Under the pieces are notes generated by a model. The model ran no database searches. It was given only the letters and a program-made list of their open reading frames with translations, and was not told the DNA's origin. This document shows, piece by piece, positions 23,301 through 27,307 of a stretch of 27,307 bases of DNA. Each line of letters opens with the position of its first letter. The stretch's first letter is position 1. The stretch is from Plakobranchus ocellatus (Eukaryota > Mollusca > Gastropoda > Plakobranchidae): the NCBI GenBank assembly GCA_019648995.1, contig BLXT01005251.1:276182-303488 (forward strand), read 5' to 3'. Position numbers and translations under genes: made by a program.

Positions 23301-23887
23301 TTTTCCAAAATCTGTCCATCTCATTTCTTCCCTCTTCACTCTGTTTCCTGCAAAACTGTTTCGGTGAGACCTGATTATACTTTTGAGTTTATATTATTTT
23401 ATTTTAAAGTAATAGCTTACAACTGTGACCAATGGTGGCTATAGTTTGTTTCACACCACTTCATATTAAGCAAACAAGTCTTTGTAATTGATGATAATGA
23501 TGAGCTCTTTGTTCTCTATAAATCAGCTGACGAGAAAACACAAGTGTAACACACTAAAAATAACTACAAGCTGCATTTGCCAGTGTGATCTTTGACCTTA
23601 TTCCTATGTTCTTATCAACACTCTCAGTTTTACAACTGCTGAAGCAGTATTGTTGGGGAATCTTCAGGGTTCTTAACGATTAAAAAATCACCCAATGAAT
23701 TACATAGAAGATATGAAAACGAGCACTTGAGATTAAGTGATCATAGAATTATTTCAACCTCAAACATGAAAATCATATAAAAGGAATTGCAGTGATATTT
23801 ACATACCATGGCATCAGAGCCATCTTTCTCAAGTGAAGTAGGAAACCGTAAGTCACGGACAGTGAGAGATATGATGGAATCAGCCAT
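8262..23887 (-). CDS. ENOSF1: ENOSF1 orthologue, L-fuconate dehydratase (whole gene, start to stop)
   Basis: Family knowledge: ENOSF1 is an Mg-dependent enolase-superfamily enzyme, assigned to mitochondria in vertebrates, that dehydrates L-fuconate to 2-keto-3-deoxy-L-fuconate in L-fucose breakdown. Seen: 16 coding exon positions (one with two alternative exons) join in frame to 444 residues, against 443 in human, and align along the full length. N-terminal capping domain about 1-160, then the modified TIM barrel. Catalytic set: KMK with K217 and K219 (base), metal ligands D247 (MVDANQ), E273/E274 ([10 protein letters not shown]) and E302 (ATGEQC), D325 (QIDCC) and H352 (CPHGGG) as the Asp-His pair, and E383. 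The start is supported by homology, by a TGA in frame three codons upstream, and by the absence of any earlier ATG in the proposed leader. No frameshift or lost catalytic residue is seen. The antisense overlap with TYMS known in human is not visible here. Confidence 0.97.
8376..8966 (-). other. ENOSF1 intron 15 (591 nt)
   Basis: GTAAGA to TTTCAG. AT-rich with A/T runs; nothing else recognised. Confidence 0.9.
8967..9048 (-). CDS. ENOSF1: ENOSF1 coding exon 15
   Basis: 82 nt: completes Arg (AG|A), then [27 protein letters not shown], ending GAG|GTAAGA. It aligns with human VCEYVDHLHEHFKYP...ASYMPPK; E383 (in IEY) is the conserved Glu 31 residues after the catalytic His, which in the family stabilises the intermediate. 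Confidence 0.96.
9172..9693. repeat. 34-bp minisatellite in intron 14, abutting the exon 14 donor
   Basis: Units of the form TTTTACCTGTTCTCAG followed by ACTAGACACAATGTCAG recur at 34-bp spacing; ACCTGTT begins at 9366, 9460, 9494, 9528, 9562 and about 9615, with more degenerate copies (ATTCTCAG / CAGATTT) back to about 9172. Roughly 14 units in all. On the gene strand the unit reads GAACAGGTAAAAACTGACA, close to the real exon 14 boundary, AACAG|GTAAAAGCTGATC. Not a CRISPR: there are no spacers. Confidence 0.85.
9694..9793 (-). CDS. ENOSF1: ENOSF1 coding exon 14 (catalytic His)
   Basis: 100 nt: [33 protein letters not shown] plus two bases of Arg, ending AACAG|GTAAAA. H352 in CPHGGGVGL is the catalytic His. 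Human has CPHAGGVGL, so one Ala is Gly here. The intron directly after the donor is a tandem array whose unit contains the same AACAGGTAAAA sequence. Confidence 0.96.
9794..11017 (-). other. ENOSF1 intron 13 (1,224 nt)
   Basis: GTTTGA to CCTCAG. Contains an unrecognised 69-codon plus-strand frame (10083-10292) and T/A runs. No repeat family identified. Confidence 0.9.
11018..11189 (-). CDS. ENOSF1: ENOSF1 coding exon 13
   Basis: 172 nt, the longest coding exon: [57 protein letters not shown] plus one base. Contains the third metal ligand E302 (GEQC) and D325 (QIDCC), the Asp that pairs with the catalytic His. Nearly identical to human in these motifs. Acceptor ATGCAG; donor GTTTGA, followed by an A run, is weak. 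Confidence 0.97.
11190..11683 (-). other. ENOSF1 intron 12 (494 nt)
   Basis: GTAAGA to ATGCAG. Nothing recognised beyond T-rich stretches. Confidence 0.9.
11684..11818 (-). CDS. ENOSF1: ENOSF1 coding exon 12 (metal-ligand strands)
   Basis: 135 nt, 45 codons, phases 0/0. It includes [24 protein letters not shown] and [15 protein letters not shown], ending EIAK|GTAAGA. D247 of MVDAN and the Glu of IEEP are Mg ligands in the family. Human: MMDANQRWDVPEAVEW and [15 protein letters not shown]. Confidence 0.97.
11819..12729 (-). other. ENOSF1 intron 11 (911 nt)
   Basis: GTGAAT to CTCAG. Contains the donor-copying 28-bp repeat at its 5' end and the 30-bp repeat at 12038-12155. Confidence 0.9.
12038..12155. 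repeat. 30-bp tandem repeat, four copies, intron 11
   Basis: Units beginning AGGGCAAAGTCTATCTTTAT recur with substitutions at about 12038, 12068, 12098 and 12128 (AGGGCAACGTTTATC, AGGGCAAAATCTATA, ACAACAAAGTCTATC). No coding or splice signal is apparent in it. Confidence 0.75.
12667..12730. repeat. 28-bp tandem repeat copying the exon 11 donor
   Basis: GATTCACC occurs at 12723-12730 (the real donor on the minus strand) and 12695-12702, and as GATTCCCC at 12667-12674, spacing 28 and 28. On the gene strand this gives GGTGAATC, GGTGAATC, GGGGAATC; the third has lost the GT. Confidence 0.75.
12730..12817 (-). CDS. ENOSF1: ENOSF1 coding exon 11 (catalytic KxK strand)
   Basis: 88 nt: [19 protein letters not shown], then [16 protein letters not shown] carries the KxK motif of this branch of the enolase superfamily; the second Lys (K219) is the expected proton-abstracting base. 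Human has FKVKVGADLQDDMRRC. Donor is TTG|GTGAAT; the same eight bases around it recur at 28-nt spacing in the intron (see the repeat at 12667-12730). Confidence 0.96.
12818..13414 (-). other. ENOSF1 intron 10 (597 nt)
   Basis: GTAAAG to TTTTAG. Nothing else recognised. Confidence 0.9.
13415..13449 (-). CDS. ENOSF1: ENOSF1 coding exon 10 (35 nt)
   Basis: Encodes [11 protein letters not shown] plus two bases of an Arg codon (CG|A), matching human LCAQALKDGWTR. Acceptor TTATTTCAG, donor GTAAAG. This is the helix that leads into the catalytic KxK strand in the next exon. Confidence 0.94.
13450..14765 (-). other. ENOSF1 intron 9 (1,316 nt)
   Basis: GTAGGT to TTTCAG. A less AT-rich patch at 14560-14640 has a short minus-strand frame that does not align with ENOSF1; otherwise AT-rich. 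Confidence 0.9.
14766..14848 (-). CDS. ENOSF1: ENOSF1 coding exon 9
   Basis: 83 nt: [28 protein letters not shown], matching the human signature [18 protein letters not shown]. Donor GTAGGT. The acceptor is CTAAG after a long T-rich tract. A second AG 6 nt downstream would drop two residues (Gln-Glu) in frame, so a small splice variant is possible. Confidence 0.95.
14849..16056 (-). other. ENOSF1 intron 8 (1,208 nt)
   Basis: GTAAAG to CTAAG, with a T-rich tract before the acceptor. Nothing else recognised. Confidence 0.88.
16057..16095 (-). CDS. ENOSF1: ENOSF1 coding exon 8 (39 nt)
   Basis: Encodes [13 protein letters not shown] (first codon shared with exon 7) plus one base, ending AGAG|GTAAAG. 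It corresponds to the variable charged stretch ILQKGQIGKKERE of human, just before the conserved barrel entry. The acceptor has a second AG two bases on (CAG|AG); only the first keeps frame. Confidence 0.88.
16096..16553 (-). other. ENOSF1 intron 7 (458 nt)
   Basis: GTAATT to TTTCAG. Holds a small CT-rich tract near 16170-16200 and an incidental 81-codon plus-strand frame. Confidence 0.88.
16554..16585 (-). CDS. ENOSF1: ENOSF1 coding exon 7 (32 nt)
   Basis: Completes Ile (AT|A) and encodes [10 protein letters not shown] plus the first base of a Glu codon. It matches human TDVLTEEDALEI in position and character. Acceptor TTTTCCAG, donor GTAATT. Short and moderately diverged, but both phases fit the neighbouring exons. 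Confidence 0.9.
16586..18776 (-). other. ENOSF1 intron 6 (2,191 nt)
   Basis: GTGAGT to TTCCAG. The largest intron within the coding part; contains the 140-bp triplicate at 17041-17436 and several T or A runs. Confidence 0.9.
17041..17436. repeat. 140-bp tandem repeat, three copies, intron 6
   Basis: Copies begin at 17041 (TGCCTGCAGTAACA), 17181 (TGTCTGCAGTAACA) and 17321 (TGTCTGCAATAACA) and run through shared blocks CCATGCATGAGRCTTTTATT, TAGTTTTGGGTTT, CCTAAACCCTCA and AAAATTTGATAYTGTTAG. The third copy has an internal deletion. No open frame is shared between copies. Confidence 0.88.
18777..18817 (-). CDS. ENOSF1: ENOSF1 coding exon 6 (41 nt)
   Basis: Encodes [13 protein letters not shown] plus two bases of an Ile codon, ending CACAT|GTGAGT. 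It matches human DPRMLVSCIDFRYI. The acceptor is CTTCAAAG. Not in multiple-of-three length, so skipping would shift the frame. Confidence 0.93.
18818..19253 (-). other. ENOSF1 intron 5 (436 nt)
   Basis: GTAAGC to CAAAG. Mostly occupied by SINE copy A. Confidence 0.9.
18960..19082 (-). mobile_element. tRNA-derived SINE, copy A (intron 5)
   Basis: On the minus strand it begins GGGGCATTGGTGGCACAGTG, with an A-box-like TGGCACAGTGGATAG, and has a B box GGGTTCAAACCCTGCC about 50 nt on, followed by TGGTGCCCTGGCATAAAGG. Same order and spacing as copies B and C. It has the same orientation as the gene. Confidence 0.72.
19254..19280 (-). CDS. ENOSF1: ENOSF1 coding exon 5 (27-nt microexon)
   Basis: Nine codons, PLWKLLVDL, phases 0/0, between CTACAG and GTAAGC. 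Human has PVWKLLVDM at exactly this place between the exon 4 and exon 6 segments. Because it is 27 nt and in phase, skipping it would remove nine residues without a frameshift. Confidence 0.95.
19281..20568 (-). other. ENOSF1 intron 4 (1,288 nt)
   Basis: GTTTGC to CTACAG. Contains the 200-bp polypurine/polypyrimidine tract. Confidence 0.9.
19976..20175. repeat. polypyrimidine tract (CT/CTCC-rich), about 200 bp
   Basis: On the plus strand the segment is almost all C and T (TCTGTCTC, CTCTCCCTC, CCCCTCTTT), so on the gene strand it is a long purine (GA) tract in intron 4. The apparent open frames rich in Arg/Glu/Lys or Ser/Leu here come from this composition. Confidence 0.9.
20569..20655 (-). 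CDS. ENOSF1: ENOSF1 coding exon 4
   Basis: 87 nt, 29 codons, phases 0/0: [29 protein letters not shown]. Very close to human [29 protein letters not shown], a strongly conserved helix of the family. The acceptor CCAG follows TTTTT; the donor is the less common GTTTGC. Confidence 0.96.
20656..21380 (-). other. ENOSF1 intron 3 (725 nt)
   Basis: GTGAGA to TCCAG. The long plus-strand frame through 20561-20905 is antisense to exon 4 and continues into this intron; it is a shadow. Confidence 0.9.
21381..21496 (-). CDS. ENOSF1: ENOSF1 coding exon 3
   Basis: 116 nt. It completes a Val codon split from exon 2 (G|TT), then encodes [29 protein letters not shown] and LTSEDQIRW, ending at TGG|GTGAGA in phase 0. 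This matches the human capping-domain helices (CAVNALAHHVL..., GFYRQLTSDGQLRW). The acceptor AAG follows a CT-rich stretch. Confidence 0.95.
21497..22192 (-). other. ENOSF1 intron 2 (696 nt, from exon 2b to exon 3)
   Basis: GTAGCT to CTCAAG. No third copy of exon 2 is seen. A less AT-rich patch near 21790-21910 is unexplained. Confidence 0.9.
22193..22295 (-). CDS. ENOSF1: ENOSF1 alternative exon 2b (closer to the canonical form)
   Basis: 103 nt, same length and same phases as exon 2a, with its own CAG acceptor and GTAGCT donor. It encodes [13 protein letters not shown], then [18 protein letters not shown], then NNI. The ET after VTL and the Leu in GITFSLGRG match human ENOSF1 better than 2a does, so 2b is probably the ancestral version. 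If 2b is joined after 2a the reading frame shifts and meets TAA near the end of 2b, so a working mRNA should contain only one of the two. Confidence 0.93.
22296..22367 (-). promoter_or_regulatory. 72-nt spacer intron between alternative exons 2a and 2b
   Basis: GTATTA to ATTTACAG on the gene strand. With normal donor-to-branch-point and branch-to-acceptor distances there is little room for splicing 2a to 2b, a known way of enforcing exclusive choice in other genes (for example alpha-tropomyosin). Whether it does so here is inference. Confidence 0.6.
22368..22470 (-). CDS. ENOSF1: ENOSF1 alternative exon 2a
   Basis: 103 nt between a CAG acceptor and a GTATTA donor. It encodes [13 protein letters not shown], then [18 protein letters not shown], then NSI, and ends in phase 1. 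It aligns with the human stretch around DPDYSAAYVV and GITFTLGKG. It differs from exon 2b at 9 of 34 residues, all after residue 13 of the exon. Its Ala in GITFTAGRG replaces the Leu found in human and in 2b, so 2a looks like the derived copy. It is first in transcript order. Whether it is expressed cannot be told from sequence, but the open frame, intact splice sites and synonymous pattern argue against a dead duplicate. Confidence 0.9.
22471..23806 (-). other. ENOSF1 intron 1 (1,336 nt, exon 1 to exon 2a)
   Basis: GTATGT to TTTCAG. No further copy of exon 2 recognised; AT-rich with CT-rich stretches near 23290-23340. Confidence 0.88.
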
Positions 23888-23900
23888 AGTTCCTCAAGTT
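23807..23900 (-). CDS. ENOSF1: ENOSF1 coding exon 1 (start codon at 23887-23885)
   Basis: Coding part is 81 nt (27 codons), beginning [19 protein letters not shown] and ending DGSDAM, matching the human N-terminus (...RLSVRDVRFPTSL...GADAM). Donor is ATG|GTATGT, phase 0. The exon has 13 nt of 5'UTR after a CAG acceptor (23903-23901) with a pyrimidine-rich stretch before it, so an upstream non-coding exon must exist. An in-frame TGA lies just before the ATG, which fixes the start. The segment holds the first half of the loop expected to cover the active site. Confidence 0.95.
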
Positions 23901-24344
23901 CTGTTGGAAGGAATGACACAGTGACATGAATAAACAGCAGTCAATCCAAAAAGTAATCTCACCAATGATTTTTATAACAATCCAGGGCTAAGTGGTGTCA
24001 ATAGGCCAAAACAAATGACAAAAATTGCTCATTATGGAGGACCAAAAACTCAACCTCCTGTCCGAAGTTTAAGATGTTCATCTTTTCTGATGCCATGGTA
24101 AAAAATTTCCATCTTAACTGAGTAGAGTTTTGAATTTTTAGTTTTTTAATTTTGATACATTATTTAAAATTATAAATTCTTCTTTGTTTTTAAGATTCTC
24201 ACAGAGCAGATCTAAAACCTACATTTACTGAGGTTCTGAGATATCTTGCGGTGCATAATTTATTTCTAACTAAACCTATCATTTGCCACTCTGCCATGAT
24301 TTCATGATGGGGGTGTGTGTATGAATAGCCAGTCCACAACAAGG

Positions 24345-24457
24345 TGATATCAGGCTTTCAGGCCAGGGTGCTGGCAGTGGGGCTCGAACTCATGGATGAC
24401 AGAAGGATCCCTGTAGATATCAATGTGGACTTGCTAGCTACTGTGCCACCACGTCCC
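24345..24457 (-). mobile_element. tRNA-derived SINE, copy B (5' intron)
   Basis: Minus strand: GGGACGTGGTGGCACAGTAG with A-box-like TGGCACAGTAGCTAGC, then B box GAGTTCGAGCCCC (complement of 24379-24395), then CAGCACCCTGGCCTGAAAGC. It clearly matches copy A in the head and in the GCACCCTGGC block, and copy C in the second half. Confidence 0.75.
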
Positions 24458-24930
24458 TTTATGATGGAAATATAAGTTTTCAAACAGATTATATAATTGT
24501 GACACCTTATGAAAAAGAAAATGCTGAGCAAGTTCAGTTTCTATCAGTTTTTTAAAAAGTTTTGCATGCTGTAACTACATTCAACAACACAACAATAACA
24601 ACAACAAAAAAAATGCTGTTGCTGCAGTAATTAGTATGTACTGCTACTAGAACTGCTATTGGCTCTGTGCACAACTCCTGCCAGTGAAGTTGATGCTGGT
24701 GAGACCTCTCTCTCCTTTTGCTGAATTGAAATCTGCATAGAAACTCAATTCATGTCTCTATCATACATAAAAAAATGCAAGTTGTGACAATTATTTATTA
24801 ATTTTACCATTAATTGTAAGTCCAAAAATATGACAACAAAGGGATCACTGGTTTTTTTTATTAAAAGCTGCTATAGCAACAACTAAACAGAAATTTTCTA
24901 TTACTGCTTGTACTATTGCAACCTCAATGA

Positions 24931-24941
24931 CTACTACTACA

Positions 24942-25006
<65 letters not shown>

Positions 25007-25009
25007 CAC
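24931..25009. repeat. (ACT)n trinucleotide microsatellite
   Basis: About 26 nearly perfect CTA/ACT units with an interrupting AACT near the start. Lies in the 5' intron, so probably length-polymorphic without coding effect. Confidence 0.97.
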
Positions 25010-26340
25010 TAACTGCTGCTGTTACTGCTGATAGCGCCACTGAACTTTTAAATCACTTTGGCCTTTTTTAAAAGCAAAGCATAACTGCTTGCTTTTGTTG
25101 TTGTTTTGTTGTTTCTTTTTAAAATTATTCTGGTATGAAAATATACGATCAGGAAGTAGATCTAGATCTATGTTTAGATGAAAATCATAATGTTAACTGC
25201 GATGATGAAAGTATACTGAAACTACATTTGAACTAAGAATATGCCAGGCCTATTTCTTGCTGAACACCATAAGATCTAGATCTAGATCTATCAAAAGATT
25301 ACAACCAGATAAAAAGATATGATAAAAATTCTGTAATTCAACGTTTAAAATGTCCAATTTTGCTTAGGCCTAGATCTACTTCTGCGGGGAAAATACGACC
25401 AGTCTTGATTTTATAAATTCAAAATCCAGATACCTTTATCTACTTTATAACGCTAGGAAAAGTTATCTTCGTTAGAAAAAAAATAACCAACCTGTTAGTT
25501 AACCTTTTTGTTTTGTTTTCATTCCCTGAAAATAACCTAATTTGATCTAGGCCTTTGGCAGTAACTTTTAAGTACTCACAACAAAAACGGCCTTGGCCTA
25601 GATTTAGATCAGCTGTTGAACGCAATTATTTTAGAATCTTGACTGTAGTTTAGTGGGGAAAAGTATACAAGTTTTGTATTTGTCTTATTCACGAACAATT
25701 TATATCAAATTATACGAACAGTGACTGATATGACTCTGTGGTTGACTTCTCAAAATGTGAAAACTAGTGTTGTCACGCCCTCTTTTAAAAAAATGAAAAC
25801 AAGAGCTGTAGGACACGCCCCCGTTTCTCTCCAGCAGCTTGATTTGAAGCTAATGAAAGACATGGCACTAGGAAGAAGGATAAGATAAGCTGCAGATCAC
25901 TTTTAAAAAAATGAATAAGAAGCCAAACACCAACAACAAAAATTATCCAGGCGTTGTAAATAATGTAATTCTAATCTCTAAGCTTCAACACAATGGATAA
26001 GACGCACATATAGTGTGACAGTGCAACATAGTGATATCATTTTATTTCCAAAATTTATTGATATTTTGCAAGATTAAGTTGTGTCAGCTTTTTTCGCATT
26101 TTCATTATACCATTTTTTTTTTTACACTTTCGTAGCATAACTTAAGCCTCTAAGGAGCATGTACTGAAGCATTACTTTTGTCGGCGCTATTCACCACTAC
26201 ATGACTTTTTTGTATGTATCCAGTTTCCATGCATCGTTTATTTGTTTGGGGTTTTTATGTCAATATTTTTCTATATCGCATTTTTTTTAAAGTCCAAATT
26301 TCTATTAGTAATCTCTTTAGTTTTGGTTTTATATATATAG

Positions 26341-26344
<4 letters not shown>

Positions 26345-26372
<28 letters not shown>
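26345..26372. repeat. (TA)n microsatellite
   Basis: Uninterrupted TA dinucleotides, about 14 units, in the 5' intron about 170 nt from the proposed leader donor. Confidence 0.95.
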
Positions 26373-26536
26373 ACTAACGTTCACTTTCCTTTGTTTTAAA
26401 GCTTTTGGGTTTTTTTTAAATTTTTTTTTTTTTACCTTCAGAGTTCACTTCGGACTTATTTTATTATTTTTTTTCACTGGACCTGCGGTAATGTTCATAG
26501 CCCTGTGATTAGCGACAATACCTAATGGCGACTTAC

Positions 26537-26664
26537 CTTGAGAGATGTGAGACCTGCCGGAGTTTCTGTTGCAGCTTCAACCGCCACTGATACTCGACTG
26601 AAAGGGCCTAAATGTTTGATATCACGGAGAAGTGAGCGGGTGACAAGTCACAAAGCTCAGCTTG
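26537..26664 (-). other. ENOSF1: probable non-coding leader exon of ENOSF1 (5'UTR)
   Basis: Coding exon 1 has its own acceptor, so an upstream exon is needed. Here the minus strand shows a near-perfect donor, CTCAAG|GTAAGT, and 128 nt upstream a good acceptor-like TTTCTTTATTCCAG; if transcription starts inside the segment, the upper end is the start site instead. The segment is less AT-rich than its surroundings, has no ATG on the minus strand, and no frame is open throughout, all fitting a 5'UTR. Joined to exon 1, the first ATG met is the ENOSF1 start. The link is inference; a cDNA would settle it. Confidence 0.5.
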
Positions 26665-26876
26665 CTGGAATAAAGAAAACCATACTTATTATAAAGACCC
26701 GAATTTTCTATGGATCGCCGTCGCCCATCAGTGAGCTTAAATTACTATGTCAAAGCTAGCTTCTCGACATAGAATAGCTCTAGCGATACAAAGAAGTTTA
26801 TTCATTATTTATAATAACAAAGCCTTTCTTTGCACACTATAACAACATAGTTTTGGCATATTCTTAACAAAGGAGC

Positions 26877-26980
26877 TTTGATGGTACAAAAGATAGCAGA
26901 GATATGCAGGGACCCTTCTGTTGTGGGTTTTAGCCCTGCCATCGGCACCCTGGCCTGATGGGAGGCATTAAGGCCCGAGG
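26877..26980 (+). mobile_element. tRNA-derived SINE, copy C (upstream flank, opposite orientation)
   Basis: TTTGATGGTACAAAAGATAG resembles the A-box end of copy B; ATATGCAGGGACCCTTCTGT, a decayed B box (GGGTTTTAGCCCTGCC) and GGCACCCTGGCCTGATGG follow. Shorter between head and B box than copies A and B by a small deletion. Confidence 0.65.
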
Positions 26981-27110
26981 TCACTTTTGTGGCTCTAGGT
27001 AATACACGAAAAAAAAATTTTAAGTTAAAATAAAAAGAATATTGTTATAAAAAGAGCAAAGGGAACTTGTACTTAATTTTACTATCTACATCAGAGAGTT
27101 TATATCCTAT

Positions 27111-27111
27111 C

Positions 27112-27142
<31 letters not shown>
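27111..27142. repeat. C run followed by (CT)n
   Basis: Twelve C in a row and then about ten CT units; a polypyrimidine tract upstream of the proposed leader exon. The C-run length may be a sequencing uncertainty. Confidence 0.95.
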
Positions 27143-27307
27143 CACCACACAATGATCTGTTGCCATATACAACCTTTGCATTTATTATTTCATTGTCTTG
27201 ATGCTTGTAGCATTAAAATGTACCAGTATAATATGCATTGTTTACCTATGGAAACAGGCTAAAGCGGCAAAACAATGGGACATTTTGTTTTAAAAGGACT
27301 CTTTGCT

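Larger units (their letters stand above)
23901..26536 (-). other. probable 5'UTR intron (2,636 nt)
   Basis: GTAAGT at 26536 to CCAACAG at 23901 if the leader exon is right. It contains SINE copy B, the (ACT)n and (TA)n microsatellites and a cluster of AGATCTA motifs (25156-25171, 25272-25292, 25368-25380). Confidence 0.5.
26665..27307. other. upstream flank of ENOSF1, promoter not resolved
   Basis: Should hold the promoter if the leader exon starts near 26664. No clear TATA box or CpG-rich island is visible; SINE copy C and the C/CT tract occupy much of it. Confidence 0.4.

Noticed and set aside
21497..23806. A third copy of exon 2
   Set aside because: I looked for the NKSPDYS and GITF coding patterns in both flanking introns and found only the two copies.

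Overview
The window is eukaryotic nuclear DNA: AT-rich, full of homopolymer runs, microsatellites and minisatellites, with tRNA-derived SINEs and one protein-coding gene split into many short exons with GT-AG introns. No bacterial operon, rRNA, tRNA or CRISPR array is visible. The repeat load, intron sizes (72 nt to about 2.6 kb) and protein divergence suggest an invertebrate, plausibly a lophotrochozoan such as a mollusc; that placement is inference.

The one gene I can support lies on the minus strand. I reassembled it exon by exon from 23,887 (ATG) down to 8,262 (TAA): an ENOSF1 orthologue (mitochondrial enolase superfamily member 1, L-fuconate dehydratase). Sixteen coding exon positions give 444 residues, against 443 in human ENOSF1, and every intron phase joins without a gap. 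The catalytic and metal-binding residues of the family are all present. A non-coding leader exon probably lies at 26,537-26,664; it contains no ATG.

The most interesting feature is at coding exon position 2. Two adjacent exons (2a 22,368-22,470; 2b 22,193-22,295) are homologous, each exactly 103 nt, each with its own splice sites, and separated by a 72-nt intron. They share 25 of 34 residues, and their first 13 codons differ only at synonymous positions. Joining both, or skipping both, breaks the frame, so they look like mutually exclusive alternative exons. They encode the part of the N-terminal capping domain expected to carry the loops that close over the active site, so the gene may make two dehydratase isoforms with different substrate preference. 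I know of no description of this for ENOSF1, but could not search.

A second theme is local tandem duplication at exon edges of the same gene: a 34-bp minisatellite in intron 14 whose unit resembles the exon 14 donor, a 28-bp unit repeating the exon 11 donor, and a 70-bp duplication across the stop codon.

Layout: 1-3,083 AT-rich intergenic DNA with a perfect hairpin; 3,084-3,732 a foldback/MITE-like element with internal tandem repeats, flanked by a 10-bp direct repeat; 3,743-8,154 intergenic with minisatellites; 8,262-23,900 ENOSF1 coding exons and introns; 23,901-26,536 a 5' intron with one SINE and a trinucleotide microsatellite; 26,537-26,664 probable leader exon; 26,665-27,307 upstream flank with another SINE and a C/CT tract.
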